NCBI GenBank assembly: GCA_037179385.1
Contig: CM074188.1
Coordinates: 25,313,318-25,377,317, forward strand
Direction of reading: 5' to 3'
Origin: Holothuria scabra
Lineage: Eukaryota; Echinodermata; Holothuroidea; Aspidochirotida; Holothuriidae
Length of the DNA: 64,000 nt
Shown: in pieces, positions 1 to 14,300 of the stretch
How positions within the stretch are numbered: the first letter of the stretch is position 1
Layout: every line of letters begins with the position of its first letter
Program-made: the position numbers and the translations under genes
The notes under the pieces: generated by a model
The model's database searches: none
Seen by the model: the letters and a program-made list of their open reading frames with translations, nothing else
Told to the model about the DNA's origin: nothing

Positions 1-470
1 GAAGTCACTAGATGTGAGTTCCAAAGTGAACTTGAGAGCAGTAGAGATTATATCACTTACATTGACAAAGAATGGTTTGTTTCCCTTTGTTTTTTACCAC
101 TGTTGTGTTGACCTTGAAATTTATAGGAATAGAACCTCCCTGTGGGGAATGCAAAGTTTTCAAAGTTCATATGCCACTTATGCAATCTCATTTTGATAAT
201 ATGGGATTGTTGAGGAGAAAATAGGCTGTTACGTTTAAAGGAAAGCAAAAGACTGTCCATTAATGTGAGGATATGATGTCATATTTGCTCCCCTCAAGTT
301 CACTTTTTGTTGAAAATATGGCAACTTTGCTTGCTCATATCTTCAGAACCACACATTGGATTTCAATGCAAAGTTCACCTTAATACTTTGAATAAGTTCC
401 CTTGTAATATATCAAAACTTGATATGACCTTAAACCTTACTTTTAAAGGATTTCAAGATTGAACTTTGGT
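1..470 (+). repeat. Dispersed repeat family G, copy 1 (cut by window start)
   Basis: This stretch matches 58243-58705 in the same orientation over its whole length, roughly 75-80 percent by eye. The shared core reads through GTTTCCCTTTGTTTT and ATATGATGTCATAT, and both copies end near AAACC-TTCTTTTAA. It is non-coding, and the element type is unknown. The copy here has lost CpGs that the other copy keeps. Confidence 0.7.
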
Positions 471-2076
471 GAGGTCTAACAATTTTACAAGCAACTTAAT
501 TCATATCTAAAAATCAGATTCACAGTCTGCTAGTAATATTTTGCCAAGGGTATGAAGATATTGAATAATTGACTTGATAGTAGCTAATATTTTATTTGAT
601 TTTGTGGTTCTTTGAGGCGATTTTTAACAGAACAAATATGGTTAAACTGAACTATGTCAGCATAATGTTAGAACCTAACCCAGTAAAGTGTCTCTCATGT
701 CACTTGGCTTGGATTACTCTTGCGCTTTTACCTGTTACACACAAAGTGGAAAAAATACTTGAGCCAGATGTACAGGACTGACACACTCAGTGGGAAAGGT
801 GTCATTTGTTAAAAAAAGAAAAATCAAACATGCCAGAAATTTGAGACGATGGCCACGAGAGGAAAATCTACAAAAACCTCTCCATCCACACATATGACAT
901 GAAACTTAGCAAAGTAGCGCACAAGCCATTTTACTGAACTAGTTTTACTCATGCGTAGCAGCCTGGAGGCCAATTTGACTGCAAGTGACTTTTTATTTAT
1001 ATTTGTCCAAATTTTGTGAAATTTAATTCCAGTAATTTGATATTCAGACTCATGGAATGTGTGGAGATAAAACCTTGAGGGTCTGAAACTGCTCAAAGTT
1101 GTTCTACTTTTTTAAAATTGGGATTTTATTTTCATAGATATTTCATTCCTCAATGTTGTTGCAGTGACATTACGAAGAGACTATTTTGCACTGCCTGGGT
1201 GCCTTTATTATTAGTGTAGCAGATTATTTGTGTAACAATGCCCTATTAAGTTTATAGCACATCCTTTTTAACCTCTTTGCAAAGATACATTGCTTTAATC
1301 TACATCATTCTTTTTCTGTGGCCTGAAGTGCACATTTAATATATTCTCACTGTGTTGAGCTAAGAGAGGTTTGGAAGGGGACATTTAAAACAGTGATATA
1401 AAGTAATATGAAGTAATATAGTAATAGTAATATAGTAATAGTAATATAAAGAAGGCTTTTCAGTTGCGAAAAATACACCTGATAGTTCAAATCTGATCCT
1501 GTTTAATACTTCAGTGTATGTTTGTAGTTTATGGTGTGAAGGGTGGTATTGGATGTTCACTTTTTCCAACTCAAGTTTTTGATATTGAAACAACGTTTTT
1601 ATGAAAACTTTATTAAGAAGATGGTTTCAAGCACTGTCATTGCAGCTATAACTTTGCTGTCAGACTTTGGAAACAAGAATGAAGTATGGATATTGTTTGA
1701 ATGAGAGGTATAAGTGGAAATCATCATTGAAGTATGTGATTGACTACTAAGTAAAATTTATTGGAGAATGGATGTTTTACAGCCACATGGAAATAAAAGG
1801 TCATGTTATTTCAGGCAAAAAAATGTTACTATATGAGATATTCAAAAGGTGAAGACGATGTTAGGACAAATCAACTGCAGGCATTTTTTTCTTTTTAGGT
1901 GGCTGGGGGCTGGGGGCAGAGCAATATGAGTTGAGGTCTGAAGGGTTTTTTTCTTTTTAGAAAAAGGCAAGTAGCATTTTTAAGGAAATTAACCTGATTG
2001 TATGCTTTGTTCCCTGTTTTCCGAAAATGTGACTTCTTTCGTAAGTCAAGTCTCTTTTTATTCATATCTCTTTCAG
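471..2076. other. Intronic/upstream flank of CCDC87, no feature seen
   Basis: AT-rich, CpG-poor DNA without a convincing exon, RNA gene or recognisable repeat. It contains a short impure run of GTAATA units near 1400-1450 and poly-T tracts before the exon acceptor at 2077. A missing upstream coding exon here cannot be excluded. Confidence 0.5.
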
Positions 2077-2353
2077 CCCTATCTTCAATGCAACATTTGC
2101 TCAGCAAAACCCATCCAAACCTATTCAGCAGGCAAGTGGGGCTGTAGATGACTTTAACTTTAGCCAGGGCACCAACAATATTACCTTTGGTGGACTTGCT
2201 CAAAGTCTTTCAGGTGCCCTAGGTGAAGACCAAGGGAAAGGACAAGGCCAGGCTTTAATGGATGAAAGAAATGCTAGGTCATATGCGTCATGGTTGGCTT
2301 GGTGGAAAAATACAATCAGTAGCGAAGATTATATTAAATATTTATCTACCCAG
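2077..2353 (+). CDS. CCDC87: CCDC87 exon 1 of those visible (internal exon)
   Basis: The acceptor is a pyrimidine-rich tract ending TTTCAG at 2071-2076, and the donor is CAG|GTGAGT at 2354. The first base completes a codon from an unseen upstream exon; 92 codons follow and the exon ends in phase 0. The first 60 or so residues are low-complexity (N, Q, G, S rich). The last 25 carry the conserved tryptophan-rich block with SWLAWW and DYIKYLS. No convincing upstream exon is visible in 1-2076. Confidence 0.85.
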
Positions 2354-5300
2354 GTGAGTAAGCTGGTTTGATAATTGTGGTTTAAGGAATGCTCATAAAT
2401 TGTTAAATTTTTTTTTAAATTTATGGGAAATATTGCTGTAAGGTATGTTATGTCAGTACAGGCAAGTGAGAACAACGTGAAGAATTAAGTGTCATTGTAT
2501 GAATATTTTAAATAAATTCAACAAGAAATGTTAAATACTGAAATATTTATCATTTTAATATTTGAAGAATGTGGAAGTTAATGGTCTGTATTGGGGGAGG
2601 TAAAAATTGTGTATCTCCATTTTTGTACATGTTTGCGTTTGCTGGTAAGAAATTATATTACAGTATGAATTAGAGATTTATGTTAAAATGAATAATTGAG
2701 GAGACTGTACAATATGGAGATTAGTCAGAGGTGAGAGGCAAAGATTTGAAAATTTATTAGTGATGTTCTCAAATATGGACTTATGTTACCTCAAGTAGTC
2801 AACTCATGAAACTCTCTGTAATTTTGGCAAGGTACATACACCCATGTTTTGTATTGCTGATCTTACAGTGGAGAAAATAAATGGCTCTTTCATTTGAACT
2901 ACCATACACTGCAAGTTTGGAGGAAGGAAAATAATTTAAAGGATAAAACATTGTATGGTACAGAACTATGTGTGAGATGAAATAATTTTTGGAAAGAGCT
3001 TTTATGAAAGGCCGTGATATTAATGTAATTAACATGCATGGTGCACTATTACAAGAATTTTGTTAGTAATGTCTCTGTGCAGCACTGTAATATGCAATGG
3101 TGATTACTACATGAACAATAACCATCAACCCATTTTCACATGCAGTGTTAAGAGTGACAATCTTTTGATGAAAAAATTACTGTTTCAAATACAGGAGTAC
3201 TAGATTACAGCGCTTTGTTCCCGCCTGCCTGGTCACACAAGCTAATCTCCATTTACAAGTGTGAATAACTATTTTGCCCTGGCTGGTGTCCACAGAGAAA
3301 TTTCCGTGTACACTAGAAGTACTTTAAACCCACATGCTCTTATCAGAGGCTGTTCTCACCAGGACAAAGAGCTGTTCCTTGGTAAACTACTGCAGCTGCT
3401 AATGCATTGCCAAGTGAACTGTCGGATAATTAAATAGGATCATCTAACTGATGATCTATGCTCGATAAGACAGTTTTGTGAAGACAAGCGGAAAGTGCAA
3501 CCTCAGTGCCCTTTTGGAGAGAACACATCATGGCATGATGGGTTTACAGCCCATTATTGTGAGGTAGCAAAATTCAGTGCTCATAGTCCTCATCTCAACG
3601 GCATCTCCCTACCACTGGTCAAAACCATTGAACCCAGAAATATCTCTTTTTGCAAATATACCGTGCATGCTCATTGAAGTGTAACACATTTTTTATAACA
3701 TCTTTTACTATATAGAGGCTAAGAGCAATCTGAGACAACCATGTATGGTTAGTTACATATAATAGGCAAACAGAATGGCAACTCAACTTGTTGACTTCAT
3801 AGTGAGAGGAAAGGAATTGTTTAATTGTCTACCCAAGTGAAAAACCCTCCCTGATAAGCAAACAGCAAAATTTTGAAAACTACATACATCTTATGGTAAG
3901 AAACTCATCATGAAGAGGTTTCCTTATATTTTCTATAGCATCAACCTTTACAATATTTTTCTTTATCTACAGGAAAGTGACTACTTAGGGGTGGTGTTTC
4001 ACTTCTTTGATCACGATGGCCTTAGTTCAACAGATGACAAATCAGAGACAGATGAAGAACGGCTGGCTCAAATGGAGAAAGAAAGGTACTCTAAATTGAT
4101 ATGAATGACCATCACTAGACTTGCCAACTGTTCCATTAAAGTGAAGTCATTCCACTTTGCGAGCTCTAAAACTCACAAAATTCAGAATGTTCTGGTCTTT
4201 CGATATAAAGCATTAGAAACATAATCTTATGAAAAAAGGTCAGAAAGCAACAATATGACAAAAGTAATGTCTGCATATGTGTTAATAATTTCCATGCATA
4301 TTGTGAAAATGTAGAGAGGAAATTGAATTTTTATTCCCCCCCTCCCTATGGGACTGAGCTAGTTTGTTAGTTAGATTTTACAACACATCAACATAAATGT
4401 GTTATATTGTGTCAACCAGATAAATATAGTTCAAGTTCGGTACAATTCAAATGCAGTTTAAATGCAAGGCAAGTCCTCCCTTTCGCAGCCCCTTACAACA
4501 GGAGGGGAATACTTTGGGCATATTCTCAACCCCTTGCCTACAGGGCAGAGGGGACTTTTGAGCCTACTGGGATTAATTCTTGTGTGCTTAGTTGCCACTC
4601 GCAATGGATCATCTGTTATGTGTGTGGTCTGTTTTGTGAAATGACAAAATCGGCAAGTATGCGTCACATACAAGTACAAAACATCTGACTACATACAAAT
4701 AGAAATTAACAAACACACATCAATAGTACAGTTCAAATGCAGTTTTAATGCAAGGCAAGTCCTCCCTTTTGCAGCCCCTTACAACAGGAGGGGAATACTT
4801 TGGGCATATTCTCAACCCCTTGCCTACAGGGCAGAGGGGACTTTTGAGCCTACTGGGATCATTTCTTGTGTGCTTAGTTGCCACTCACAATGGATCATCT
4901 GTTATGTGTGTGGTCTGTTTTGTGAAATGACAAAATCGGCAAGTATGCGTCACATATACAAGTACAAAACATCTGACTACATGCAAGTAGAAATTAACAA
5001 ACACACATCAATATTGGTAAAGATGTAACAAACAAAACTTTGCATTCAGAAGCTCTAAATTATGAAAAGAACAAGCTGAAAGAAGAATTAAGTCAGCAAA
5101 TGGGTTTGAAATTTTAACTTTTATACTGGTTTGAGTTTTGCTCTGAGAATACAAACTGCATGCTTTGTTGGCACACCACTTGTAACAAAGAAAACAATTA
5201 AATGCTGTGACAATTTAAGCATTATTGCTGTATTTGGAAAAAAAAAATATTATGTTGGTGAAAATCATAAAAACTTGAATTTCAAAATGATATAAGAAGT

Positions 5301-8300
5301 AATATGGTGCTGAAATGAGCATTTGTTATAGTCGAGGCAGTAAAATCTCATTGAGCAACTTGGATATGTGGTTTCTCCCCAAACTTCATACTAGATGTCA
5401 ACTGAATTAATTGGGAGATGGAGGGCATTATCATGCTCAGTTGGATGGTATTCTAAAGACCTACAGTTACATGCTTAGTGTTTAAAGTTAGAAAATGGTT
5501 TGCAAAAGTTAGAGGAATCTATGAAGTAAGGGGTCTGATTGTAAATATGTTGCATATAAGCAAAGGTTGTGATTTGTTCTTAATTTTGGGAGGGGGACCT
5601 CATTTTTCAAAAAATTACTCTGTGAAAAATTGAAGTCAATAGGTGATTTCTCATGTGGGGGGGGGGGACATGTGCCCCCCTGTTTCCCACTGCACAAGGT
5701 TGTCTCCCATGTTTATATGTAAAAGGTACCTTGAAAGGTTTAATATTGTCTATGAAATTTTACTTTCATTGTATGAAAAGTAAATGACATTGCACTGTAC
5801 AAAATGTAATTCAGCTGGAATCAGTTCTCTCAAAATGATGCACTAGTTGGTTTTCTGGAAGGTTTGGTATATTGTTCTTAAGAGTTTCTATATCAGGAAA
5901 ATGAAAAAAAAATATGTTTACTCTGATACATTGTGTATGTTGCTGAAATATTGGACATACATTTGTTGAAAGTTGGAAGAATGTTTGTTTTTGGTTTATG
6001 ATACATAGCTTTATCTTCGTTTTGTAACATTGTGATTGTTATTTGCTAATGAAGGCAGTAAAAGAGTCATATTTTATGGTCGCTGTGGCAAGCTGTCTGT
6101 TTAAAAAAGCAGTGCGCATGTGTCTGATTCCATCAGCCATTGCATGGACCGACTGCATGGTCAAGTGTTCAGAGCATCCAACATGCACCTGAGAGGTTTG
6201 GAGGTTCAAATCTGGCCAGGTCGCACTGATTGAAAGCTTCTGCCTTTGTGCTTGGTGTTCAGCATGAGCAGTGAAGGAGGGAAAACAAGACAGTGAGACA
6301 CAACTTCAACAAAAAAAAACAAAAAAACAAAAAAAAAAAGAAAAAAAAAAGCCATGATTGGTTCTACTTTAACGGATTGGTTAGAAACTGAGCTGTGAAA
6401 CCCACGGACTTATATACATGGACAGAGCATGTAACGTGTGCATCCTATCCGTAGATTGTCGCCACCGACTGGGAAAAAAAAGGCGCACCAAGATGGCCCC
6501 CGTGAAGCTATAAATCGTCTGATTTGGGGAAGACTGTGTTGTATTTTAAACAAAAGTTAAACTCAAACAGGAAAAAAATATCATATTCCTGCAATATGTG
6601 AAGTGATTTTGACCTTGCCTTGCCATATTTCAAAAATGTTTCAACTTTCTTGCAGAATCTGGGAATTGACTTGAGGAAGTCCAAACTTTTACACAAAAAT
6701 CATAGCAGACAGCCATCTTGGTGCGCTTTTTCTCACACGCACAATAGCGACAATTTACTGTGCAGCATGCTCTGTCCATGTATAGGAAGTCTGTGGTGAA
6801 ACCTCATCTAACTACCTAGCTCCATCAACCATTGCTGAAATTGTTTAAAACAAAATTGGTCTGGCTACAGTGTTACATACTTTGCAGCTGATCTAAGCAG
6901 TTATTTGGCATATGTTCCTCAAGATTAAAACTTAACATTGCATACATATTTCTTCTTGTGCACAGAGAAAGGCAGGAAAAACTATTGCAGCTCAGAGAAC
7001 AGAAGTCACACTTTACTGAGGGCATGTGGAATGTTGGAACCATTACACTTGGAGGGTTGGGAAAAGACCCTGAATTGGAAGGTTTGTTTTACATCAACTC
7101 TCTCTTTAAAAGGTTTTTTTTTTATTAATTTGACCATTTTATATCTCTTTTATTACTTGTAAAGTGCACGTGAATGACTAGTCACATCGTGCGCTATATT
7201 AAGTCTAATCTATATATATATATATATGTACAGCTTATTGTAAAAGGATACATAACTCTTTTAAATAGGTTTTGTAATGTTTAAATATTCAATTGTTTCA
7301 ACTTATTCCATTTGCCATTGATGTTGGAGACAATGAGGGCAATAGATATGTATTAAAAATGCAATTAATAGGCATTTACTGACTTGAAACTAACTTTGAA
7401 TAGTTCATGTGAGATATTGCAGAGTTAAGTATTTTAAAGTGTTTGGTGAAATGATTTTTGTGAAAGAAAATGTCAGCAGTATTGAAAAAGATTAGCAAGA
7501 TCTTAGACGGCAAGGTAGCCTTTTGGTTGAAAGGCAATAGCAGTCACTCCAAACTTATTTTGAAGCAACAGCTAGATCTCTCAATTTTCTTCATATTTCT
7601 CTTCAAAGTATCTTTCAAAATATTTTAGAACATCAGTATTGCATGCAGCCTTACCTACCTGTTACTCTGTGTGATATGATAAGTTTGTTTTAGATTCCAT
7701 TTTTTTGCAAGATACTGTACCTGAACATCAACAGGTTGTTTTCTCTTTTCTGTTGCATCATCAAAAGCTTAAATGTATTGTTCCACTGCTGCAAGATTTA
7801 TATGCCATTGATCACACATAAAAGTATTGAGACTCTGCAGCACTGCTGCTCTAGTTCCTCCTCAGATTATCTTTCAAAACATTTTAGAACATCAATATTG
7901 CATGTTCAAGGTAAATCAAGTAATTACTCCTAGTAAATTTCACATTTTAGGAGAAAAAATATTGTTACATTATGCTAAAGAGCCAATCGTGAAACAGAAC
8001 AGTCTACTATACTATGTCAAATTGGGGTTTCCCCTCTTAGTTTTTTTTTTGTTATGATCCTAGTGTTAATGGTTTGAATTGCACCTGGGTCATAATGTTA
8101 TGTCCACACACTAGATGTTTGTTTCAAACACCTCTTTCTACCCCTGTGGGCTGGGGTAGTAGAATATGCCCACGGTATTTCCCCCCTGTTGTGAGAGGTG
8201 ACTAAAGGGAAACCAAACATGAACTTTGACAATACTTGAACATATATTTGAACTTTGGACTTTTTATCGAGTTGACTGACACTATACAACACATTCATGT

Positions 8301-11300
8301 TGGTGTGTCATTAAATCTCATCTAACTTACTAACACATGCCTCTTCCTGCCCAGGGCTTAAATGGAAGTACCTGGAGCTTTTTAACTTTGCATGAAATGG
8401 CATGTGTTAAAAATGCCTACCACTACTTGGTCTAAAATCCTGATCATCTCCGCAGGATGTCAGGATTTTGTTTGACTGTTTGTATCTACAGTTTTTAGCC
8501 ACTCAGGTGCTTATCCGGTTAAATTGTGTTTATTGATTTCACAAAAATTTTATTCGCTTTACCCTGCAATTTATTTGACTCCTTTGATACATGAAATGTT
8601 TCTTCTTTTCTTAAAAATACAGAAGAGTTTGAGGAGACATCTGTGTCAGCAGTCAACTCTCCGTCACTACAAAACATTCGGAGAACACACTCAGGGAAGG
8701 TCAGAGTGGTCCGTTCAGTCACATCCACACCCACAGATGCCATGCTGAAAGTGCCAGGAACAGGAATGTCAGGAAATGCATCAAGAGCCAGCATTCATAG
8801 GGGACGGATGGAGGTGGTGAGTTCAAATTAAATTTTTTAAAGCAAGTTGATGCCCTGCTACATGTTGAATGGAGTGAGTTCTAATTAAGCTATATACAGC
8901 TAGTTGATGCCCTGTTACATGTTGAATGGAGTGAGTTCTAATTAAGCTATTTACAGCTAGTTGATGTCCTGTTCCATGTTGAATGGAGTGAGTTCTAATT
9001 AAGCTATGTACAGCTAGTTGATGCCCTGTTACATGTTGAATGGAGTGAGTTCTAATTAAGCTATTTACAGCTAGTTGATGCCCTGTTACATGTTGAATGG
9101 AGTGAGTTCTAATTAAGCTATGTACAGCTAGTTGATGCCCTGTTACATGTTGAATGGAGTGAGTTCTAATTAAGCTATGTACAGCTAGTTGATGCCCTGT
9201 ACATGTTGAATGGAGTGAGTTCTAATTAAGCTATGTACAGCTAGTTGATGCCCTGTTACATGTTGAATGGAGTGAGTTCTAATTAAGCTATGTACAGCTA
9301 GTTGATGCCCTGTTACATGTTGAATGGAGTGAGTTCTAATTAAGCTATATACAGCTAGTTGATGCCCTGTTACATGTTGAATGGAGTGAGTTCTAATTAA
9401 GCTATTTACAGCTAGTTGATGTCCTGTTCCATGTTGAATGGAGTGAGTGCTAATTAAGCTATTTACAGCTAGCTGAAGTCCTGTTGTATGTTGAATGGAG
9501 TGAGTTCTAATTAAGCTATTTACAGCTAGTTGATGCCCTGTTACATGTTGAATGGAGTGAGTTCTAATTAAGCTATGTACAGCTAGTTGATGCCCTGTTA
9601 CATGTTGAATGGAGTGAGTTCTAATTAAGCTATGTACAGCTAGTTGATGCCCTGTTACATGTTGAATGGAGTGAGTTCTAATTAAGCTATGTACAGCTAG
9701 TTGATGCCCTGTTACATGTTGAATGGAGTGAGTTCTAATTAAGCTATTTACAGCTAGTTGATGCCCTGTTACATGTTGAATGGAGTGAGTTCTAATTAAG
9801 CTATGTACAGCTAGTTGATGCCCTGTTACATGTTGAATGGAGTGATTTCTAATTAAGCTATTTACAGCTAGTTGATGCCCTGTTACATGTTGAATGGAGT
9901 GAGTTCTAATTAAGCTATGTACAGCTAGTTGATGCCCTGTTACATGTTGAATGGAGTGAGTTCTAATTAAGCTATGTACAGCTAGTTGATGCCCTGTTAC
10001 ATGTTGAATGGAGTGAGTTCTAATTAAGCTATGTACAGCTAGTTGATGCCCTGTTACATGTTGAATGGAGTGAGTTCTAATTAAGCTATGTACAGCTAGT
10101 TGATGCCCTGTTACATGTTGAATGGAGTGAGTTCTAATTAAGCTATGTACAGCTAGTTGATGCCCTGTTACATGTTGAATGGAGTGAGTTCTAATTAAGC
10201 TATGTACAGCTAGTTGATGCCCTGTTACATGTTGAATGGAGTGAGTTCTAATTAAGCTATGTACAGCTAGTTGATGCCCTGTTACATGTTGAATGGAGTG
10301 AGTTCTAATTAAGCTATGTACAGCTAGTTGATGCCCTGTTACATGTTGAATGGAGTGAGTTCTAATTAAGCTATGTACAGCTAGTTGATGCCCTGTTACA
10401 TGTTGAATGGAGTGAGTTCTAATTAAGCTATGTACAGCTAGTTGATGCCCTGTTACATGTTGAATGGAGTGAGTTCTAATTAAGCTATGTACAGCTAGTT
10501 GATGTCCTGTTACATGTTGAATGGAGTGAGTTCTAATTAAGCTATTTACAGCAAGTTGATGCCCTGTTACATGTTGAGTGGAGTGAGTGCTAATTAAGCT
10601 ATGTACAGCTAGTTGATGCCCTGTTACATGTTGAATGGAGTGAGTTCTAATTAAGCTATGTACAGCTAGTTGATGCCCTGTACATGTTGAATGGAGTGAG
10701 TTCTAATTAAGCTATGTACAGCTAGTTGATGCCCTGTTACATGTTGAATGGAGTGAGTTCTAATTAAGCTGTGTACAGCTAGTTGATGCCCTGTTACATG
10801 TTGAATGGAGTGAGTTCTAATTAAGCTATGTACAGCTAGTTGATGCCCTGTTACATGATGAATGGAGTGAGTTCTAATTAAGGTATGTACAGCTTGTTGA
10901 TGTCCTGTTACATGTTGAATGGAGTGAGTTCTAATGAAGCTATTCACAGCTAGTTGATGTCCCACAACATGTCTAATGGAACAAACTGCCATTGTGGATG
11001 GTGCGCAGCATCAGCAATGGAATGGGGGAAACCAGCCAATGAGCAACAACTGGAAGAAAGGCTGTGATCTGCCTGGCACAAGCTGGTCATTTGTAACATG
11101 AGCCATAAAATTCAATCAAACTTACCCACTACATGTTAAATGTTGACACAAGAATTGGTTCAGTTAGACTTTTAAACTGTAACTAATTGAAGTTGTCTAC
11201 ACTGATGTCAATGTTAGTTCACTTTAGTGGAGCTAATCCTGAACATTTTGCATCCTACTGCTCCCACTAGGCAGGCAAAGCCAAAGTTCATGCCATGCTC

Positions 11301-14300
11301 TAATTTTTATGTGGAGGTTAATTTTATCTTTTGAGATCATGTGACATACTTGAATTCCTTACGTTTGAAAGCATCAGTCCTCGGAAGTTACATTTACCTC
11401 GATCTTATGCATGCACAATTCATACTTCATATTAGTTTGTACGATTACAATCTGTGCAATTTCAGTAAATAACAGTATTTTACTGAAGATAAATCTCTTT
11501 GGAGTTAACTATGAAAAAAAGACACACAGCACAACGCTGTTGTCAGCTATAGATACTTTTTTCTAAACTGGAAGAAAGGATTAATTACGAAAGAAGTATA
11601 TTTTTATTTTGGTGTCCAACTTCAATTAAAGCACATTTGTATCTTTTTTGGGATTCATATTCCCAATTAAAATCTGAATTAAGATTCAAAAATTGCACAT
11701 GATAATTTATATTTATATTAAGGTTAGCAATACCAATAGAAGCCAGGGTAACTGTCAAAATGCAAAGTATTCCACAAGATAGATATTATAAGCCTAATGT
11801 AAGTCAGATATGTGTACGAGTTGATTAGGTTTAATACTACCCTTGGCAGATTATATCAGTCTTACAGGTTTACAGACAGGTTTAAACGTCCTTCTTTCTT
11901 AAATTTTAATGACGTAAATATTGTCTCTGGAATGTAAATTGTTACCCGTACCTGCTTCTCAGATTAAATGCTAGTATTTGTATATATTATTAAAGATAAC
12001 TGTTTAGCATATTACACATACACAGCTGACGTATAAGTGGTAATTGAAACTCTCCATTTAATCAATTATCTCTAGGACATGAACCAATTGCTCTCTGGAG
12101 TTGGCGTAAATAAATATCTCATCTATCCAGATTTCACTTTTTAATGAGTTACATTAAACTGGTGCAGATCTTACTGATATTTTTGTGATATCAACAGCTG
12201 AAGTAGTAAATATGTTTTCGTGTGAACAATATTTGTTCATTTCTTTTTATGTTTGTCGGTACAGTCTAGCATTGTTTCATTAGGATCTACGATTTAAACT
12301 TTGTGGTGCATGGTCAAATGATGAGGTATTTTATTATTCGTATCCATTTTGTTTACATGGTATTAATCCAGTAGTGTGTTTGTGAGTAGGTGTAGGTATT
12401 GTATGTAAATAGGAGTAAGTATTGGACTTGCAGATTCACAAACCAGGGTTTTAGGGGAAAGAGTCATAAATGTAGAATATGCATTATATAGCATATCCTA
12501 AACAATAATGAAATGACAAATAATTATAAATGCAAGTCACCATTACAATGGATAATAAGAAAGAATGAAATGAACTGAAGAAATCAATCTTTTCCTGGTA
12601 TGTACTAATGTGCATTCAGTTATTGTATCTTCTTGCAAATCCGTTGTCATCCTTAATTTCTTGTGGAATTGGATATTATTTTAGAAGAACATTCTTTGCA
12701 TTCATCATGTACACCTGATGTGTGAACATTGTCCAGCAGTGAGAGTTCATGTATTACTTGGTGTGAAGCTTCGTTGAATGGGTTAAAGGTAACTTCTGAC
12801 TACAGTGTACTTTGGAAACAATTCCTTATTTTGAATTTTTGCTTTATGAATATCAGCAGCTTTTCTCAGTAACAAAAGTTTTAACTTTTTCCAAAGTCCA
12901 AAAAACAAATGGCAATGGGGCAAAACCAAGCATTTAATTTCAAAGGAATTTTGTTTCATGAGGGAACTACATCCCTTAATGGGCACAAACTTGACTAACT
13001 CAACCACCTATAACAACAAAAACCATTCTTTTATAAACCGTCAGTCAATCAATTCGCAATTTCTTTTTGTTTCTCATTTTGCAATATTACTGTGACAAAT
13101 GCAAAATATTTCAAAGTTTATCAACTGAAGTGATATATTGCTATTGAATTGCTCCAACATAGCATAGAAATAAAATAATTACAATTATTATCAAACCAGT
13201 CAGTCTCAACAATAAACTCCAGCAAAAGCTTCATCTTCTCAAAATGTTATCCACAAAAAGAGCTTTGGAGGTTGCATCGTTTGAAATTTTGAAAGCTTGG
13301 GTGGAAAAAAATTGCTTTTGAGCAACAAAGACCTCAATTTTACACTTTTGGGAAACTTTTTTCTTGAAAAGAAGGCTACCATACTGCCTTACCTTTTGAT
13401 AATGTATTGCTCTGTGTTAATAAATTATTAATTTAAAAGGATGAATTTTTCCATTAAAACAAGTGCAATATTTCTTTCTATTAGTAAATTTATTCTTTTA
13501 GCCTGTGATGATAGCAAATCATTCATTTCATAAAGTACACACAACCTTCACAAAGTACTGTCATTATGGTTTTCTTGTCCATTCACGTGTGGAAAAAGTT
13601 GAGAAGCTGGAAGTCTCCTTCCTGAGAAATTTTGGTGATTGGGGAGAAATTTTGGAAATTTCAGGAAAATGAATGTTTCCTCTATGTCCACGAAAATATT
13701 GAAAGAATTGTAGTAAATTTGACTCCTACCCAGGAAATTAAAAAAATTTTTCAACCCTGTGTCCATTTGTCATTTCAGACAAGTCCTTCAGTTGGAAGTC
13801 CCGAAAGTGTACTACCAACATCCCAAGAGAGATTGGAAAGTGTATGGAACTCATTACAGATGCCGGACCATATGAGACTTGACATGGCAATCAAGTACAG
13901 CTCTAATGAATATTCAGATAAACTGATTGAGGTATGTCTTTTTTTTCTCTGTCTTATTGGTTTTTATTTTCATTGTGTGTAGTGCAAGTGTTTGTTTGAC
14001 ATGATGCCCTGCACTTGTTTACACCCATTGTCTTCCCCTCCCTTTTCTTTGTAACTGATTGCATGAGCTTCCAACTTGCAGTCAGGAGGTCTGGAGTTGG
14101 ACCCTGGTGGGGTCATACCAAGGACTTTAAAAATGGTACCTACTGCTATTCTGCTTGGTGCTCAGCATAAGCAATGTAGTAGGGAGAACAAGCCAATGAG
14201 CCACAACTGGAAAAAAGGCTGTGGCTGGCTCGCCTTAACCCAATTGGTTAGAAACTGAGCCATAAAACCCCATCCAGAGCTGCCAACCATTCTGTTTTTG

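Noticed and set aside
4462..4930. Two paralogous 60-codon genes in tandem
   Set aside because: They are the same frame in the two copies of a duplicated SINE segment, inside an intron, without conserved residues.
8817..10980. CRISPR-like array
   Set aside because: The units are head-to-tail with no unique spacers, in a eukaryotic intron. It is a minisatellite.
10666..10992. Minus-strand open frame with a 19-residue repeat, possible repeat protein
   Set aside because: The 57-bp unit is divisible by three, so an open frame is expected. It lies within an intron, lacks a start codon inside the monomer frame, and is broken by the two one-base deletions.
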